Positions 1-6,112 of a stretch of 31,846 nt of DNA are shown here, in pieces (position 1 is the first letter of the stretch; each line of letters opens with the position of its first letter). Made by a program: the position numbers and the translations under genes. The notes under the pieces are model-generated. The model was not told the origin of the DNA, did not search any database, and saw nothing but the letters and a program-made list of their open reading frames with translations. This stretch comes from a virus: the IMG/VR virus record IMGVR_UViG_3300037502_000200, positions 1 to 31,846 of that record; one strand, written 5' to 3'.

Positions 1-126
1 GTAACGATGCGCGCCTATCCCTCAAGATTTGCCCCTACCGCCGTAATAACCTGGGGTATGCCGAGGAGTGCGCGTGTTAGTGCGGATTATCCGCTCGAGT
101 TATCGCGGTTTAGATCTCAAAGTAAA
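1..126. other. left-end non-coding segment, candidate end/cos flank
   Basis: No convincing reading frame is visible. A perfect inverted repeat (GCGGAT and ATCCGC around one T) lies at 82-94. It is not followed by a T-run on the minus strand, so it is a poor terminator. It lies downstream of the last minus-strand gene, an HNH endonuclease. If the window ends are the genome ends, this segment plus 31783-31846 would form the packaging-site region. That is inference from gene order only. Confidence 0.3.
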
Positions 127-459
127 TTACGAATTAGTTAGCGGCTTATTACCCCGCCTTGAGTTACAGGTCTTATGAGCTGGCGCTAGGGGAGAGGTCG
201 GATCTCCTGGTATTAGGTGGTCTGCGGTTATCTCTAGCCGGTCTATAAAAGGCTCTTTACAAATATGACAATGAGTTGCGTTAGCCCTAATTACTTTAGC
301 TATTGCTCTATAACTAGAACTATAGAGTAACCGCTTTCTCTCGAGTCTTTTAGGGTCGCTCTCTCTTTTCCTGTCTCGAGCCTTGCGGCAAATACTGCAG
401 TAGTCTCCCTTATCGGTATGGAGAGTCTGGCAGTCTAAGCATGGTCGAGGAAACCGCAT
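127..459 (-). CDS. HNH endonuclease
   Basis: A 110-residue HNH nuclease, which cuts DNA using a metal held by a beta-beta-alpha fold. Two zinc-binding pairs appear near the N-terminus (CLDC and CSIC) and a third, CHIC, near residue 69. The HNH core follows with ADHLIP near residue 79 and a closing segment with TCNSRRG near residue 97. It is the last gene of the leftward operon and starts inside the neighbouring nuclease-like gene (25-base overlap). HNH proteins are often encoded next to phage cos sites and can help terminase cut the packaging site. That role fits here only if the window ends are joined. The family assignment is strong; the packaging role is inferred. Confidence 0.88.
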   Translation of the reverse strand: MRFPRPCLDCQTLHTDKGDYCSICRKARDRKRESDPKRLERKRLLYSSSYRAIAKVIRANATHCHICKEPFIDRLEITADHLIPGDPTSPLAPAHKTCNSRRGNKPLTNS

Positions 460-890
460 AGGTCTAATTTACGATACAGTTTGCCATCTGGCCACTGGCC
501 TATCTCTTTAGACTCCTCATAGGCTTTCTTTACCGAAGATACCCGCCGCCAAAATAATTCTCTAGGTAAAGCAAAAACATAATAAAGACGGCACTTTTCA
601 GAATCATAGGCCTCGGCTAATTTATCGAGAAGTAGATACTCTTTCTCTTTTAGATTTAGAGATCCCTTTACATTTACTAGCGTTACCTTCTCCTCGCTTT
701 GAACTATAAAGTCGGGAAGATTTCTTACTAGATCGGGTAGGTCGTAGAACCTATCCACCGGAGCTTGCTTCTCATCGAAGCCTAAGCGAGTTACCTTTAG
801 GCCTTTACTCTCACACCATCTAAGGAAGATCTCTTCTCCCTGATTGGTCTTTATAGAGTTTCGCTCTCTATAGGTATTAGTGCCTTTCAT
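435..890 (-). CDS. putative PD-(D/E)XK-like nuclease
   Basis: A 151-residue protein that looks like a small restriction-like (PD-(D/E)XK) nuclease. Around residues 59-61 is LPDFIV, giving the PD of the motif. About a dozen residues later comes TLVNVKGS, in which NVK takes the place of the usual ExK. The substitution of the acidic residue by Asn leaves catalytic activity uncertain. The ATG overlaps the stop of the upstream zinc-ribbon gene (ATGA), so translation is probably coupled. It sits between an FmdB-like zinc ribbon and an HNH nuclease at the end of the early operon. The fold is my reading of motif spacing; the function is not known. Confidence 0.5.
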   Translation of the reverse strand: MKGTNTYRERNSIKTNQGEEIFLRWCESKGLKVTRLGFDEKQAPVDRFYDLPDLVRNLPDFIVQSEEKVTLVNVKGSLNLKEKEYLLLDKLAEAYDSEKCRLYYVFALPRELFWRRVSSVKKAYEESKEIGQWPDGKLYRKLDLCGFLDHA

Positions 891-1063
891 TTGTCCGTAG
901 AGTAGAAGCCTCTCCCATTGAAGCGGATAGACATAAAGCCATAGTCTCTTCTCATCATCTCTTCACAGATACGGCAGAAGGGAGTAACTATCTTCTCTTC
1001 TAACCCTGCGTGGAAGGTTTCTCGCTCTTCGCAGGTATCACAGACAAACATATAGGTAGGCAT
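887..1063 (-). CDS. FmdB-like zinc-ribbon protein
   Basis: A 58-residue open frame. The protein begins MPTYMFVCDTCEERE, has a second pair CRIC near residue 30, and ends RGFYSTDK. This is the layout of the FmdB family: PTYxFxCxxC, then CxxC, then a C-terminal G-x-GFYxTD. The zinc ribbon is clear, but the role of this family in phages is unknown. The ATG overlaps the stop of the metallophosphoesterase gene (TAATG), and its TGA overlaps the next ATG (ATGA). Such tight coupling on both sides supports it as a real gene. Confidence 0.85.
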   Translation of the reverse strand: MPTYMFVCDTCEERETFHAGLEEKIVTPFCRICEEMMRRDYGFMSIRFNGRGFYSTDK

Positions 1064-2208
1064 TAGAACTTTCTTACCTCTCCAGAGAAGGCTCTATCTT
1101 TCTCGATCTCGATAGTAAGGATTCCGGTAGTCGAATCTTCTCCGGCTACTCTTCGATACCAATCGCTACCGGCATCGGAGGTTGGGCATTGAACCCAGAA
1201 CTTAGATCCTTTGCCATCGAAGCGCTGGCCTAGCTCTTCTACTCTTAGATGGTGAAAGTGCGCGGTAATTAGTAGATCGCAAGGTTGAACCCATTGGTTA
1301 CCGAAGGTCGATTGTTGCCACCATTTCTTTATTCCTTCGGGGAGCTTAGCTTGATGCCCATGGACTACCCCGATGGTATTTATTCCATAGCGGAAGGCAA
1401 ATCCCTCATCCTCGGGTTGCGGTATTAGATACTCGACATCGAGGCCTAGCTCTTTAGTAACTCTTCTAAGTTGTTGGAGGATTACTATTCCCCAGTCATC
1501 GAGTCCAGGCTTTCCTACTTGCTGACCTTTGAAGCGATTTTGGCAATGGTTAGAGGCAACTGATCCGTAAGTTACCGGAGCATACTTACTAGCTCGCTTG
1601 ATTAGATCGAGCATAAGTGAAGCGGCCACATCGGTTTGTTGCATCGGCGATAGATCATTAGTTGCTAATTGCGCATAGTGGGCCTGATTGGATACCGACT
1701 CGATAATATCTCCGAGGTCGAGCAAGTAGATTCTTTCGTATTTACCTGCCCTCATCCTTTCCTCGATAAGGTCGAAGCTAATAAGCACTCGCTCTATTAG
1801 CTCTTTAGTTCCACCGCGGCTACCGGTTTTACCTACCTGTAGATCCGCAGGGCAAACTATTAGCGCTTTATCGGAAGGCTTTAGAGACTTAGCTTTACCT
1901 ACAGACTTTCTAGCTTCCTTCATTAGAAGAGGAAGATCTATCTCGCTATTCTTTCTTCTAAAGCTAAAGCGGTAGGAAACTAGCCAATCTCCTCCCTCTC
2001 TTTGTTGCCATCTAGAGGTTCTAATCGGAGGGATTACCTCGATCTCGCTCGGTTCGATTCCGGCGCTTCTAAGAAACTCATCGAAGTTTTCAGGCTCTTT
2101 CGCATAAGCCGGAGTAGTAGCGATTCCCTCGACTCCATCGAACTCGATAGCCGGTCTAAAATTCGGAGCGGTCTGTAGCTTCTCCGCAGGTTCTAGATTT
2201 TCTAACAT
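1063..2208 (-). CDS. calcineurin-like metallophosphoesterase
   Basis: A 381-residue protein with the ordered metal-binding motifs of the metallophosphoesterase fold: ADLQ at 121-124, LGD at 165-167, SNHC at 219-222, VHGH at 282-285 and AHFHH at 316-320. The family includes SbcD/Mre11-type nucleases and phosphatases; the motifs do not decide which. The first 110 residues carry no motif I recognise. It follows a small helix-turn-helix-like gene with the start and stop touching, and both proteins begin MLE-x-LEP. A DNA repair or DNA-end role fits the nuclease neighbours but is inference. Confidence 0.8.
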   Translation of the reverse strand: MLENLEPAEKLQTAPNFRPAIEFDGVEGIATTPAYAKEPENFDEFLRSAGIEPSEIEVIPPIRTSRWQQREGGDWLVSYRFSFRRKNSEIDLPLLMKEARKSVGKAKSLKPSDKALIVCPADLQVGKTGSRGGTKELIERVLISFDLIEERMRAGKYERIYLLDLGDIIESVSNQAHYAQLATNDLSPMQQTDVAASLMLDLIKRASKYAPVTYGSVASNHCQNRFKGQQVGKPGLDDWGIVILQQLRRVTKELGLDVEYLIPQPEDEGFAFRYGINTIGVVHGHQAKLPEGIKKWWQQSTFGNQWVQPCDLLITAHFHHLRVEELGQRFDGKGSKFWVQCPTSDAGSDWYRRVAGEDSTTGILTIEIEKDRAFSGEVRKF

Positions 2209-2432
2209 TAGTTATAGCAGGAGCAAAGTTTGCGCCTATGCCTTCCTATCGACTCATTAGATAACTGAATTCCTCTTTGCCCTAAAGCTACTGATAATCC
2301 TTTATCGCTCCACTTAGAAGTATCTAGTAAAGCGGAGACTAGGATTTCTCGATCCTTATCCTCTAGGCCATCTAAAGTAAATCGAGTTTTGCAAGAGCGC
2401 TTAGTCTTTACTGGCTCAAGATCCTCTAGCAT
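2208..2432 (-). CDS. small helix-turn-helix-like protein
   Basis: A 74-residue basic protein. Residues about 25-68 (LEDKDREI through SNESIGRHRRKL) read like a compact DNA-binding helix-turn-helix with a basic recognition helix, followed by a CSC tail. A CK pair near residue 14 could pair with it for metal binding. It overlaps the upstream gene by 17 bases and abuts the metallophosphoesterase downstream, which shares its MLE-x-LEP opening. It may be a small regulator or a DNA-binding partner of the phosphoesterase. The family is not firmly identified. Confidence 0.5.
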   Translation of the reverse strand: MLEDLEPVKTKRSCKTRFTLDGLEDKDREILVSALLDTSKWSDKGLSVALGQRGIQLSNESIGRHRRKLCSCYN

Positions 2433-2670
2433 TTTTTATCCCCTGTTCTGCTTCGGTTCTAATCTCTATTTTCGCTTTCTCAATAAGAATCTTTATCTCA
2501 TCGGTGCGGAGAGTCCGATTCCCATTTTTTACCTGTTCGGTAAGTATTTCTCTAGCTAGAGCTAAAGCGCCTAAGTGCGCGCCATACTCGACAAGATTTA
2601 GGGCTATCTCCGCAAATTTATCCTGGAAGGCCCAACTAGCGTAGAGATCTTCGGGAGTAAGGTCGGACAT
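2416..2670 (-). CDS. hypothetical helical protein
   Basis: An 84-residue, largely alpha-helical, charged protein of unknown function. It has no cysteines and no membrane segment. The ATG follows the upstream stop codon directly, with the GGAGA ribosome site lying in the end of that gene. It ends 17 bases inside the next gene. Gene packing supports it being real, but I recognise no domain. Confidence 0.65.
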   Translation of the reverse strand: MSDLTPEDLYASWAFQDKFAEIALNLVEYGAHLGALALAREILTEQVKNGNRTLRTDEIKILIEKAKIEIRTEAEQGIKNARGS

Positions 2671-2892
2671 TTAGTCTCCTATAGATAAATCATTTTCATC
2701 GGCTATTAGGGTTTCGACTATTCGCGTTAGTGTCGGGGTTCTATATCCCTTCGCTAAAGCCTCCTCGAGGTATTCGGCTAGATCCTCTCTAATGCAGTCG
2801 AGATCCGCCGACCAGACTAAATTCTTATCTCTTAGTAGGGCCGCGGCTTGTTGAAACTCTGCTCGGATTCTTAGATTTCTTTTATCTATCAT
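2671..2892 (-). CDS. hypothetical small protein
   Basis: A 73-residue, acidic, predicted helical protein with no recognised domain. The segment from residue 28 (WSADLDCIRED) to 62 looks like two amphipathic helices. It overlaps the metallopeptidase gene by 11 bases at its start and abuts the next gene at its stop. It is supported by operon packing only. Confidence 0.62.
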   Translation of the reverse strand: MIDKRNLRIRAEFQQAAALLRDKNLVWSADLDCIREDLAEYLEEALAKGYRTPTLTRIVETLIADENDLSIGD

Positions 2893-3232
2893 TTTCTAGA
2901 AGCCACTCTGTAAATTCCGGATTCGCTTGTAATACGAGCGGGATCGTATTCTCCCAGATTCCGATAAAGTAATGCTCCCACTCCTCATAGTCGGCTTTCT
3001 TCGGCCTCTCAGTCTCGAAAACAAAACGGATAGCGTGGAGTATTTCGTGAAAGACAACTGTTCTTTTCTTGCTCTCAGGGAGATCTCGGTCAATGACGAT
3101 AATGTTTCGGGCATCTTGGGTATAGCCATAACTAGAATCTGTGAGTAGTGCGTCATCTTTGGAGTTGAGTTGGACAATGCGAAACTCTTGGATACCGATT
3201 TTGATAGCATCAGGACACCTTAGTTTCTTCAT
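2882..3232 (-). CDS. zincin-like metallopeptidase
   Basis: A 116-residue protein with a zinc-protease signature, HEILH, at residues 62-66, followed by a glutamate-rich helix (YEEWEHYF) that may supply the third ligand. The layout matches short zincin-like proteins found in many phages: beta strands, then VFHEILHAI, and a C-terminal NPEF segment. Such proteins lack a signal peptide and act inside the cell; their substrate is unknown. The gene lies among small early genes, suggesting a host-takeover or counter-defence role, which is inference. It starts 23 bases inside the upstream gene. Confidence 0.7.
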   Translation of the reverse strand: MKKLRCPDAIKIGIQEFRIVQLNSKDDALLTDSSYGYTQDARNIIVIDRDLPESKKRTVVFHEILHAIRFVFETERPKKADYEEWEHYFIGIWENTIPLVLQANPEFTEWLLENDR

Positions 3233-3422
3233 TATCTAGCTCTCTTAGTAGATCCTCTAGGTCGGTTAGGTAAAAGTATTCACCATGCTTATTGGCTTCG
3301 GCTTTCCAGTCTAGGGCTTTTAGGATTTTCTCCCGCTCTAGCTTCCGGCCTTCCTTTATTCCTGTATCGAAGGCTACCCGACACGCTCTGTGAATAACCT
3401 CTTGAAACTCGCTATTTGTCAT
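3210..3422 (-). CDS. hypothetical small protein
   Basis: A 70-residue, charged, helical protein. It contains FDTGIKEGRKLERE near residues 18-31, a G-x2-EG-x helix pattern seen in many small phage early proteins and also, more weakly, in the gene at 3783-4067. A strong ribosome site (AGGGGA) precedes the ATG and lies in the end of the 30-codon gene upstream. No function can be assigned. Confidence 0.6.
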   Translation of the reverse strand: MTNSEFQEVIHRACRVAFDTGIKEGRKLEREKILKALDWKAEANKHGEYFYLTDLEDLLRELDNEETKVS

Positions 3423-3504
3423 CTTCCCCTGCTCCTGTCTTTAGTAAAAGTATCGCTATAAGTAAAGTATTGACCACCGACAATATAAGGATGTACTCAA
3501 GCAT
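3412..3504 (-). CDS. tiny membrane protein (30 residues)
   Basis: A 30-codon frame. It begins MLEYILILSVVNTLL and continues hydrophobic to about residue 21, ending in the polar tail KTGAGEDDK. That makes a single membrane helix with a short soluble C-terminus. Its start overlaps the end of the glutaredoxin gene by 8 bases and its stop overlaps the next gene by 11 bases, filling an otherwise empty gap in a packed operon. Function unknown; an early inner-membrane effector is possible. Confidence 0.55.
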   Translation of the reverse strand: MLEYILILSVVNTLLIAILLLKTGAGEDDK

Positions 3505-3805
3505 CTTCCGCTACTTCCTCAGCTATTTGCTTTATCGGTTCTAGCGGAACATTTATCCCATGCGCTCTTTCATTTTTTAGGTGAGTCTCGAGGCTCTTTA
3601 TCTTCTCGAGGCGGAATCCGCTCCATCTTCTATCATCGGTTTCGACTATTGGAGCGGCGCTAAGTCCGAGATCTAAGAATCTTTCTACAGCCTTCGGAGA
3701 CTTATCAAGTCGGCGGGTTTTATAAATAATTCCTCTTTTATCGAACTGCCTAGCTGTAGCTTCACACTGAGAACACCCAGGCTTAGTCCATAAAACGATT
3801 GACAT
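3497..3805 (-). CDS. glutaredoxin-like protein (NrdH type)
   Basis: A redox protein of about 102 residues. From the preferred ATG it reads MSIVLWTKPGCSQC, so the redox pair CSQC is at residues 11-14. A cis-proline segment (SAAPIV) and an FR-containing C-terminal helix complete a glutaredoxin/NrdH fold. A longer frame begins at 3847, but the ribosome site AACAGGAG lies 9 bases before the ATG at 3805, so I prefer that start. Family members reduce ribonucleotide reductase; no reductase is encoded here, so a host enzyme would be the partner. The gene overlaps the upstream one by 23 bases. Confidence 0.8.
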   Translation of the reverse strand: MSIVLWTKPGCSQCEATARQFDKRGIIYKTRRLDKSPKAVERFLDLGLSAAPIVETDDRRWSGFRLEKIKSLETHLKNERAHGINVPLEPIKQIAEEVAEDA

Positions 3806-4067
3806 CAACGCTGGCTCCTGTTCTAAGTTTGATTTCTTTTCGCTCATCTCTCATTACCTCAATAGCTTTCTGGTATCCGGATTTTTCTGTTTTAGTCATC
3901 TTTACTCGATCTAGGTTTATCTCGACTCGGAAAGATAGCCATTGGGTTGCGTAAGCTGCTCCCTCTTTCATCCCTAGTCGATAAGCCTCATCGAGTTCGT
4001 ATTCAAATAAGTTATCGGCGATCCAATACTTGATTTCTCGCCAGGCCTCTCTAACTGATATTTTCAC
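3783..4067 (-). CDS. hypothetical protein
   Basis: A 94-residue protein with no recognised domain. It has a tryptophan-containing N-terminal helix, then EAYRLGMKEGAAYATQW, which resembles the G-x2-EG segment of the gene at 3210-3422, and a basic C-terminal half. It overlaps genes on both sides (17 and 23 bases). The repeated helix pattern hints at a small family of early proteins, but similarity is short. Confidence 0.6.
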   Translation of the reverse strand: MKISVREAWREIKYWIADNLFEYELDEAYRLGMKEGAAYATQWLSFRVEINLDRVKMTKTEKSGYQKAIEVMRDERKEIKLRTGASVDVNRFMD

Positions 4068-4239
4068 CTTTTAGCTCCTTTACTGCCCATCGCAACGCCT
4101 CGGCGAGCGCCGGATTCCCTTTATTATGTGCCAGATTAGATAGCTCATCTAATCCATCTAAAGCGGCCTCAAAGCCGCGATTGAAAGAGAACATCTCTAG
4201 CTTGTCGAGTTCCCTTTCTATGTCATTCCTTAGTTGCAT
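4051..4239 (-). CDS. hypothetical small protein
   Basis: A 62-residue acidic helical protein. FNRGFEAALDGLDEL near residues 19-33 has the same spacing of glycine and aromatic residues as neighbouring small genes. No domain is recognised. It overlaps the DUF7249-like gene upstream by 10 bases and the next gene by 17. Confidence 0.6.
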   Translation of the reverse strand: MQLRNDIERELDKLEMFSFNRGFEAALDGLDELSNLAHNKGNPALAEALRWAVKELKGENIS

Positions 4240-4640
4240 TCGGGTACATCCCTTTCTATAAGATCGAGAATTAGACCGAGGCCTAATCCGCTATAGCCAT
4301 CTTTCTCTAGTGCTTTTAGCATCTTTATTAGGTCTTTAGTTTCATAGACTTTTTGAGCTATTTCCATCGGCAAGTAATGACTCGGTAGTTCTAAGTTTGG
4401 AAGCTCTTTATGGTCGCTAACCATCTCATCTAGCTCTTCATAATTTAGATCGTCGCTTAGATAGCCAATGCCATCTCCGGTTTTCTCTCCGATAAGCCCT
4501 ATCCTCGCTATAAATCCTTTATAGGTAGGATTTATAGTTGTATTTGCGTAATGCTCTAATGCGTGGTGAATATTCTCATCGCTAGATAGCGCGGTAGCAA
4601 TATTCCAAGTCGGATAATTAGCCCATCCTTGATAAGTCAT
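4230..4640 (-). CDS. DUF7249-like protein
   Basis: A 136-residue protein whose opening, GWANYPTWNIATALSSDEN, matches the NYPTWN hallmark of a family of phage and plasmid proteins of unknown function (DUF7249, from memory). The rest is acidic and helical. A good AGGAG site lies 7 bases before the ATG. It follows the 36-residue membrane-like gene with a 4-base overlap. The biochemical role is unknown. Confidence 0.65.
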   Translation of the reverse strand: MTYQGWANYPTWNIATALSSDENIHHALEHYANTTINPTYKGFIARIGLIGEKTGDGIGYLSDDLNYEELDEMVSDHKELPNLELPSHYLPMEIAQKVYETKDLIKMLKALEKDGYSGLGLGLILDLIERDVPECN

Positions 4641-4747
4641 TCTTTATCTCCTGTCTCGTAGTGATCGACACTAAAGTTCGCTCCGAAGTGAGCCATAATC
4701 GCGCCGATTAGAAACGGAAGGACAAAAGCTAGTCCTAGTAGATCCAT
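4637..4747 (-). CDS. tiny membrane protein (36 residues)
   Basis: A 36-codon frame: MDLLGLAFVLPFLIGAIMAH followed by a polar tail ending TGDKE. One membrane helix spans residues about 3-20. A very good ribosome site (AGGGAGG) lies in the end of the upstream gene, the ATG overlaps the upstream stop (TAATG), and the TGA overlaps the next ATG. These signals make it a real gene despite its size. No function can be assigned. Confidence 0.65.
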   Translation of the reverse strand: MDLLGLAFVLPFLIGAIMAHFGANFSVDHYETGDKE

Positions 4748-4917
4748 TACGCGACCTCCCTAACTGACTTCACGCTAATAAAAGGATTGAAAGCATTTAT
4801 TAGAGCGATAGCTTTATCCTCTTCCGCAATCGCAGACTCGAGGGAGGAAGAGCTTACATAAAGTTCTGTTTCGACTTTCTTTATAGCGTTGTAGTAAGTA
4901 ACTATAAAAGTTTTCAT
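4747..4917 (-). CDS. hypothetical small protein (56 residues)
   Basis: A 56-codon frame beginning MKTFIVTYYNAIKKVE and ending SVKSVREVA. It reads as a small soluble beta-alpha-beta-like protein. Its ATG overlaps the stop of the upstream gene by one base (TAATG) and the next gene overlaps its stop in the same way. It fills a gap of about 170 bases in an otherwise packed operon. No family recognised. Confidence 0.6.
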   Translation of the reverse strand: MKTFIVTYYNAIKKVETELYVSSSSLESAIAEEDKAIALINAFNPFISVKSVREVA

Positions 4918-5105
4918 TATGCACCTAATTCCATCTTTAGAGCGCGGTCGATTCTTAGAGTTGCGCCTAGTATCGTGTCTGCTTTTCTATAGAGCGTGCT
5001 AGTTCCGTGCGCATAAACCCAGGATCTTCCCCACTTGCGGATAGTAAATCCTCGGTATTCGTAAAGTCCTGCGGCGATTCTTCTAGTCTGTAGATCTTGA
5101 TTCAT
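4917..5105 (-). CDS. hypothetical small basic protein
   Basis: A 62-residue basic protein. The core GLYEYRGFTIRKWGRSWVY suggests two or three beta strands, as in small phage nucleic-acid-associated proteins, but no family is recognised. A ribosome site (AAAGGAAG) precedes the ATG. It is the first gene after an 86-base non-coding gap, so it may head a transcription sub-unit. Confidence 0.6.
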   Translation of the reverse strand: MNQDLQTRRIAAGLYEYRGFTIRKWGRSWVYAHGTSTLYRKADTILGATLRIDRALKMELGA

Positions 5106-5191
5106 CTCGGCTTCCTTTCTTTGCCTTAGAACTCAGATTAGGCTGTGAAACCGACTTTTATCCTGCACATTTTCGCGTTGTTATAAAGCTG
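5106..5191 (-). promoter_or_regulatory. intergenic gap with candidate control elements
   Basis: This is the longest gap inside the early operon. On the minus strand a TAATCT hexamer could be an actinobacterial -10 box (TANNNT), with no good -35. A 9-base direct repeat (CTTTATAAC on the minus strand) occurs at 5180-5188 and 5191-5199, 11 bases apart, the second copy running into the end of the RusA gene. One helical turn of spacing would suit an operator. Evidence is weak. Confidence 0.25.
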
Positions 5192-5584
5192 TTATAAAGG
5201 GAAAATCCTTATAATTGCGCCTGTTTCGCGGTCATCCGCGTAGAACTTCCTAGCCGCTATCTCGATAATCTGCGAGTCATCTCCCCAAATTACGCCGGAT
5301 TGCCCAATTCCGTCACCGACTCCACGCACCAACTTATCCAGATCGGGAGGCTTTATAGGGAAAGGCCTAGAGGCGAAAGAGACTGTCTTAGGCCGCTCTA
5401 AATAGAAATCTACCTCGAGCCGGACTGGTCCGAGGTAGATCTCTTTATTGTAAGACTTACAGGCTACTTCGATAGCCTTCCGCCATTTCTTTAGACTCCC
5501 TGACTGCGCTTCGATAATACGGCCATTTATAACTTTCTTCGAACCCTGCGGAACAGGTCGGCCGAATACCTCTAGCTCTATCAC
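5192..5584 (-). CDS. rusA: RusA-like Holliday junction resolvase
   Basis: A 130-residue endonuclease of the RusA family, which cuts four-way DNA junctions made during recombination and replication. The family's acidic residues are visible: PPDLDKLVRGVGDGI at residues 79-93 (D81, D83, D91) and WGDDSQI at 100-106. The opening FGRPVPQGSKK is also typical. Length matches the family. It lies after the SSB-like gene in the replication and recombination operon, as in many phages. Confidence 0.9.
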   Translation of the reverse strand: MIELEVFGRPVPQGSKKVINGRIIEAQSGSLKKWRKAIEVACKSYNKEIYLGPVRLEVDFYLERPKTVSFASRPFPIKPPDLDKLVRGVGDGIGQSGVIWGDDSQIIEIAARKFYADDRETGAIIRIFPL

Positions 5585-5593
5585 CCATCTATT

Positions 5594-5866
5594 TTAGAAG
5601 GGTAGGTCATTTTTCTTTATAGTCGGGTTATTTACATTTAGGGAAACCTTGCTAGCGGACTTCCCTTCCTTAGTTGTGTATTCATCGAGCTTTGCGGTTA
5701 GATCTCCGGTAACTTCTACCGAATCTCCTAGCGTTACGCTGTCTTTAGTCCAAACTGTTACATAGGCTTTGTACTCCTCGCCATCGCGAGTCTTGCGAGT
5801 CTCATAGCCTTCAAAGCCGTATCCCTCGATAAGTCGAGATACCACTAGTTCTGCTTTTACCTTCAT
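5594..5866 (-). CDS. small single-stranded DNA-binding-like protein
   Basis: A 90-residue protein that looks like a minimal OB-fold single-stranded DNA-binding protein. The body is beta-rich (KAYVTVWTKDSVTLGDSVEVTG) and the C-terminus ends KKNDLPF. That ending resembles the acidic, hydrophobic-tipped tail (DDIPF) with which SSB proteins recruit partners. It lies between the replication initiator and RusA genes, and the ATG overlaps the upstream stop (ATGA). The tail and context make the assignment likely, although overall similarity to classical SSB is low. Confidence 0.68.
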   Translation of the reverse strand: MKVKAELVVSRLIEGYGFEGYETRKTRDGEEYKAYVTVWTKDSVTLGDSVEVTGDLTAKLDEYTTKEGKSASKVSLNVNNPTIKKNDLPF

Positions 5867-6111
5867 TTATTTTCCTTTCTGTGTGAAGGATTTACGCAAT
5901 CCGAGTGTCCGCAGGTAGAGATACCTTCGAGCACCGGAGTTCCATCTTCCTTTATAGGGGTTACTAGATCCTCGGCATACATTCCCTGCCAAATCAAGCA
6001 CTCCCCAATCTTTGTTTGCTTTCTTGCCCTGCAACCTTGACAAACATCCGGAGGTTTTCGGGTAGTAAGTATCTCCCATACTATTCCGCATCTCGGACAT
6101 TGTTTCTGCAT
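5863..6111 (-). CDS. zinc-ribbon protein with degenerate HNH-like tail
   Basis: An 82-residue cysteine-rich protein. The N-terminus has CPRCG (residues 5-9) and a second pair CQGC near residue 24, forming a zinc ribbon. The C-terminal part, STCGHSDCVNPSHRK, looks like the metal-binding end of HNH/His-Me nucleases (C-x-H-x2-C-x-NPxH). The protein is too short for a full nuclease, so this may be a trimmed homing-type nuclease domain serving as a DNA-binding module. It starts one base after the initiator gene's stop. Confidence 0.55.
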   Translation of the reverse strand: MQKQCPRCGIVWEILTTRKPPDVCQGCRARKQTKIGECLIWQGMYAEDLVTPIKEDGTPVLEGISTCGHSDCVNPSHRKENK

Positions 6112-6112
6112 T

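Noticed and set aside
82-94. Inverted repeat considered as a transcription terminator for the early operon
   Set aside because: The stem is short, the loop nearly absent, and no T-run follows on the minus strand.
2208-2432. Small HTH protein considered as a phage sigma factor
   Set aside because: At 74 residues it is too short for regions 2 and 4 of a sigma factor, and no promoter class without host-like -10 boxes was recognised.
2896-3210. Alternative minus-strand frame over the metallopeptidase gene
   Set aside because: The HEILH-containing frame has coupling to both neighbours; the other frame gives a Ser/Arg-rich product with no motif.
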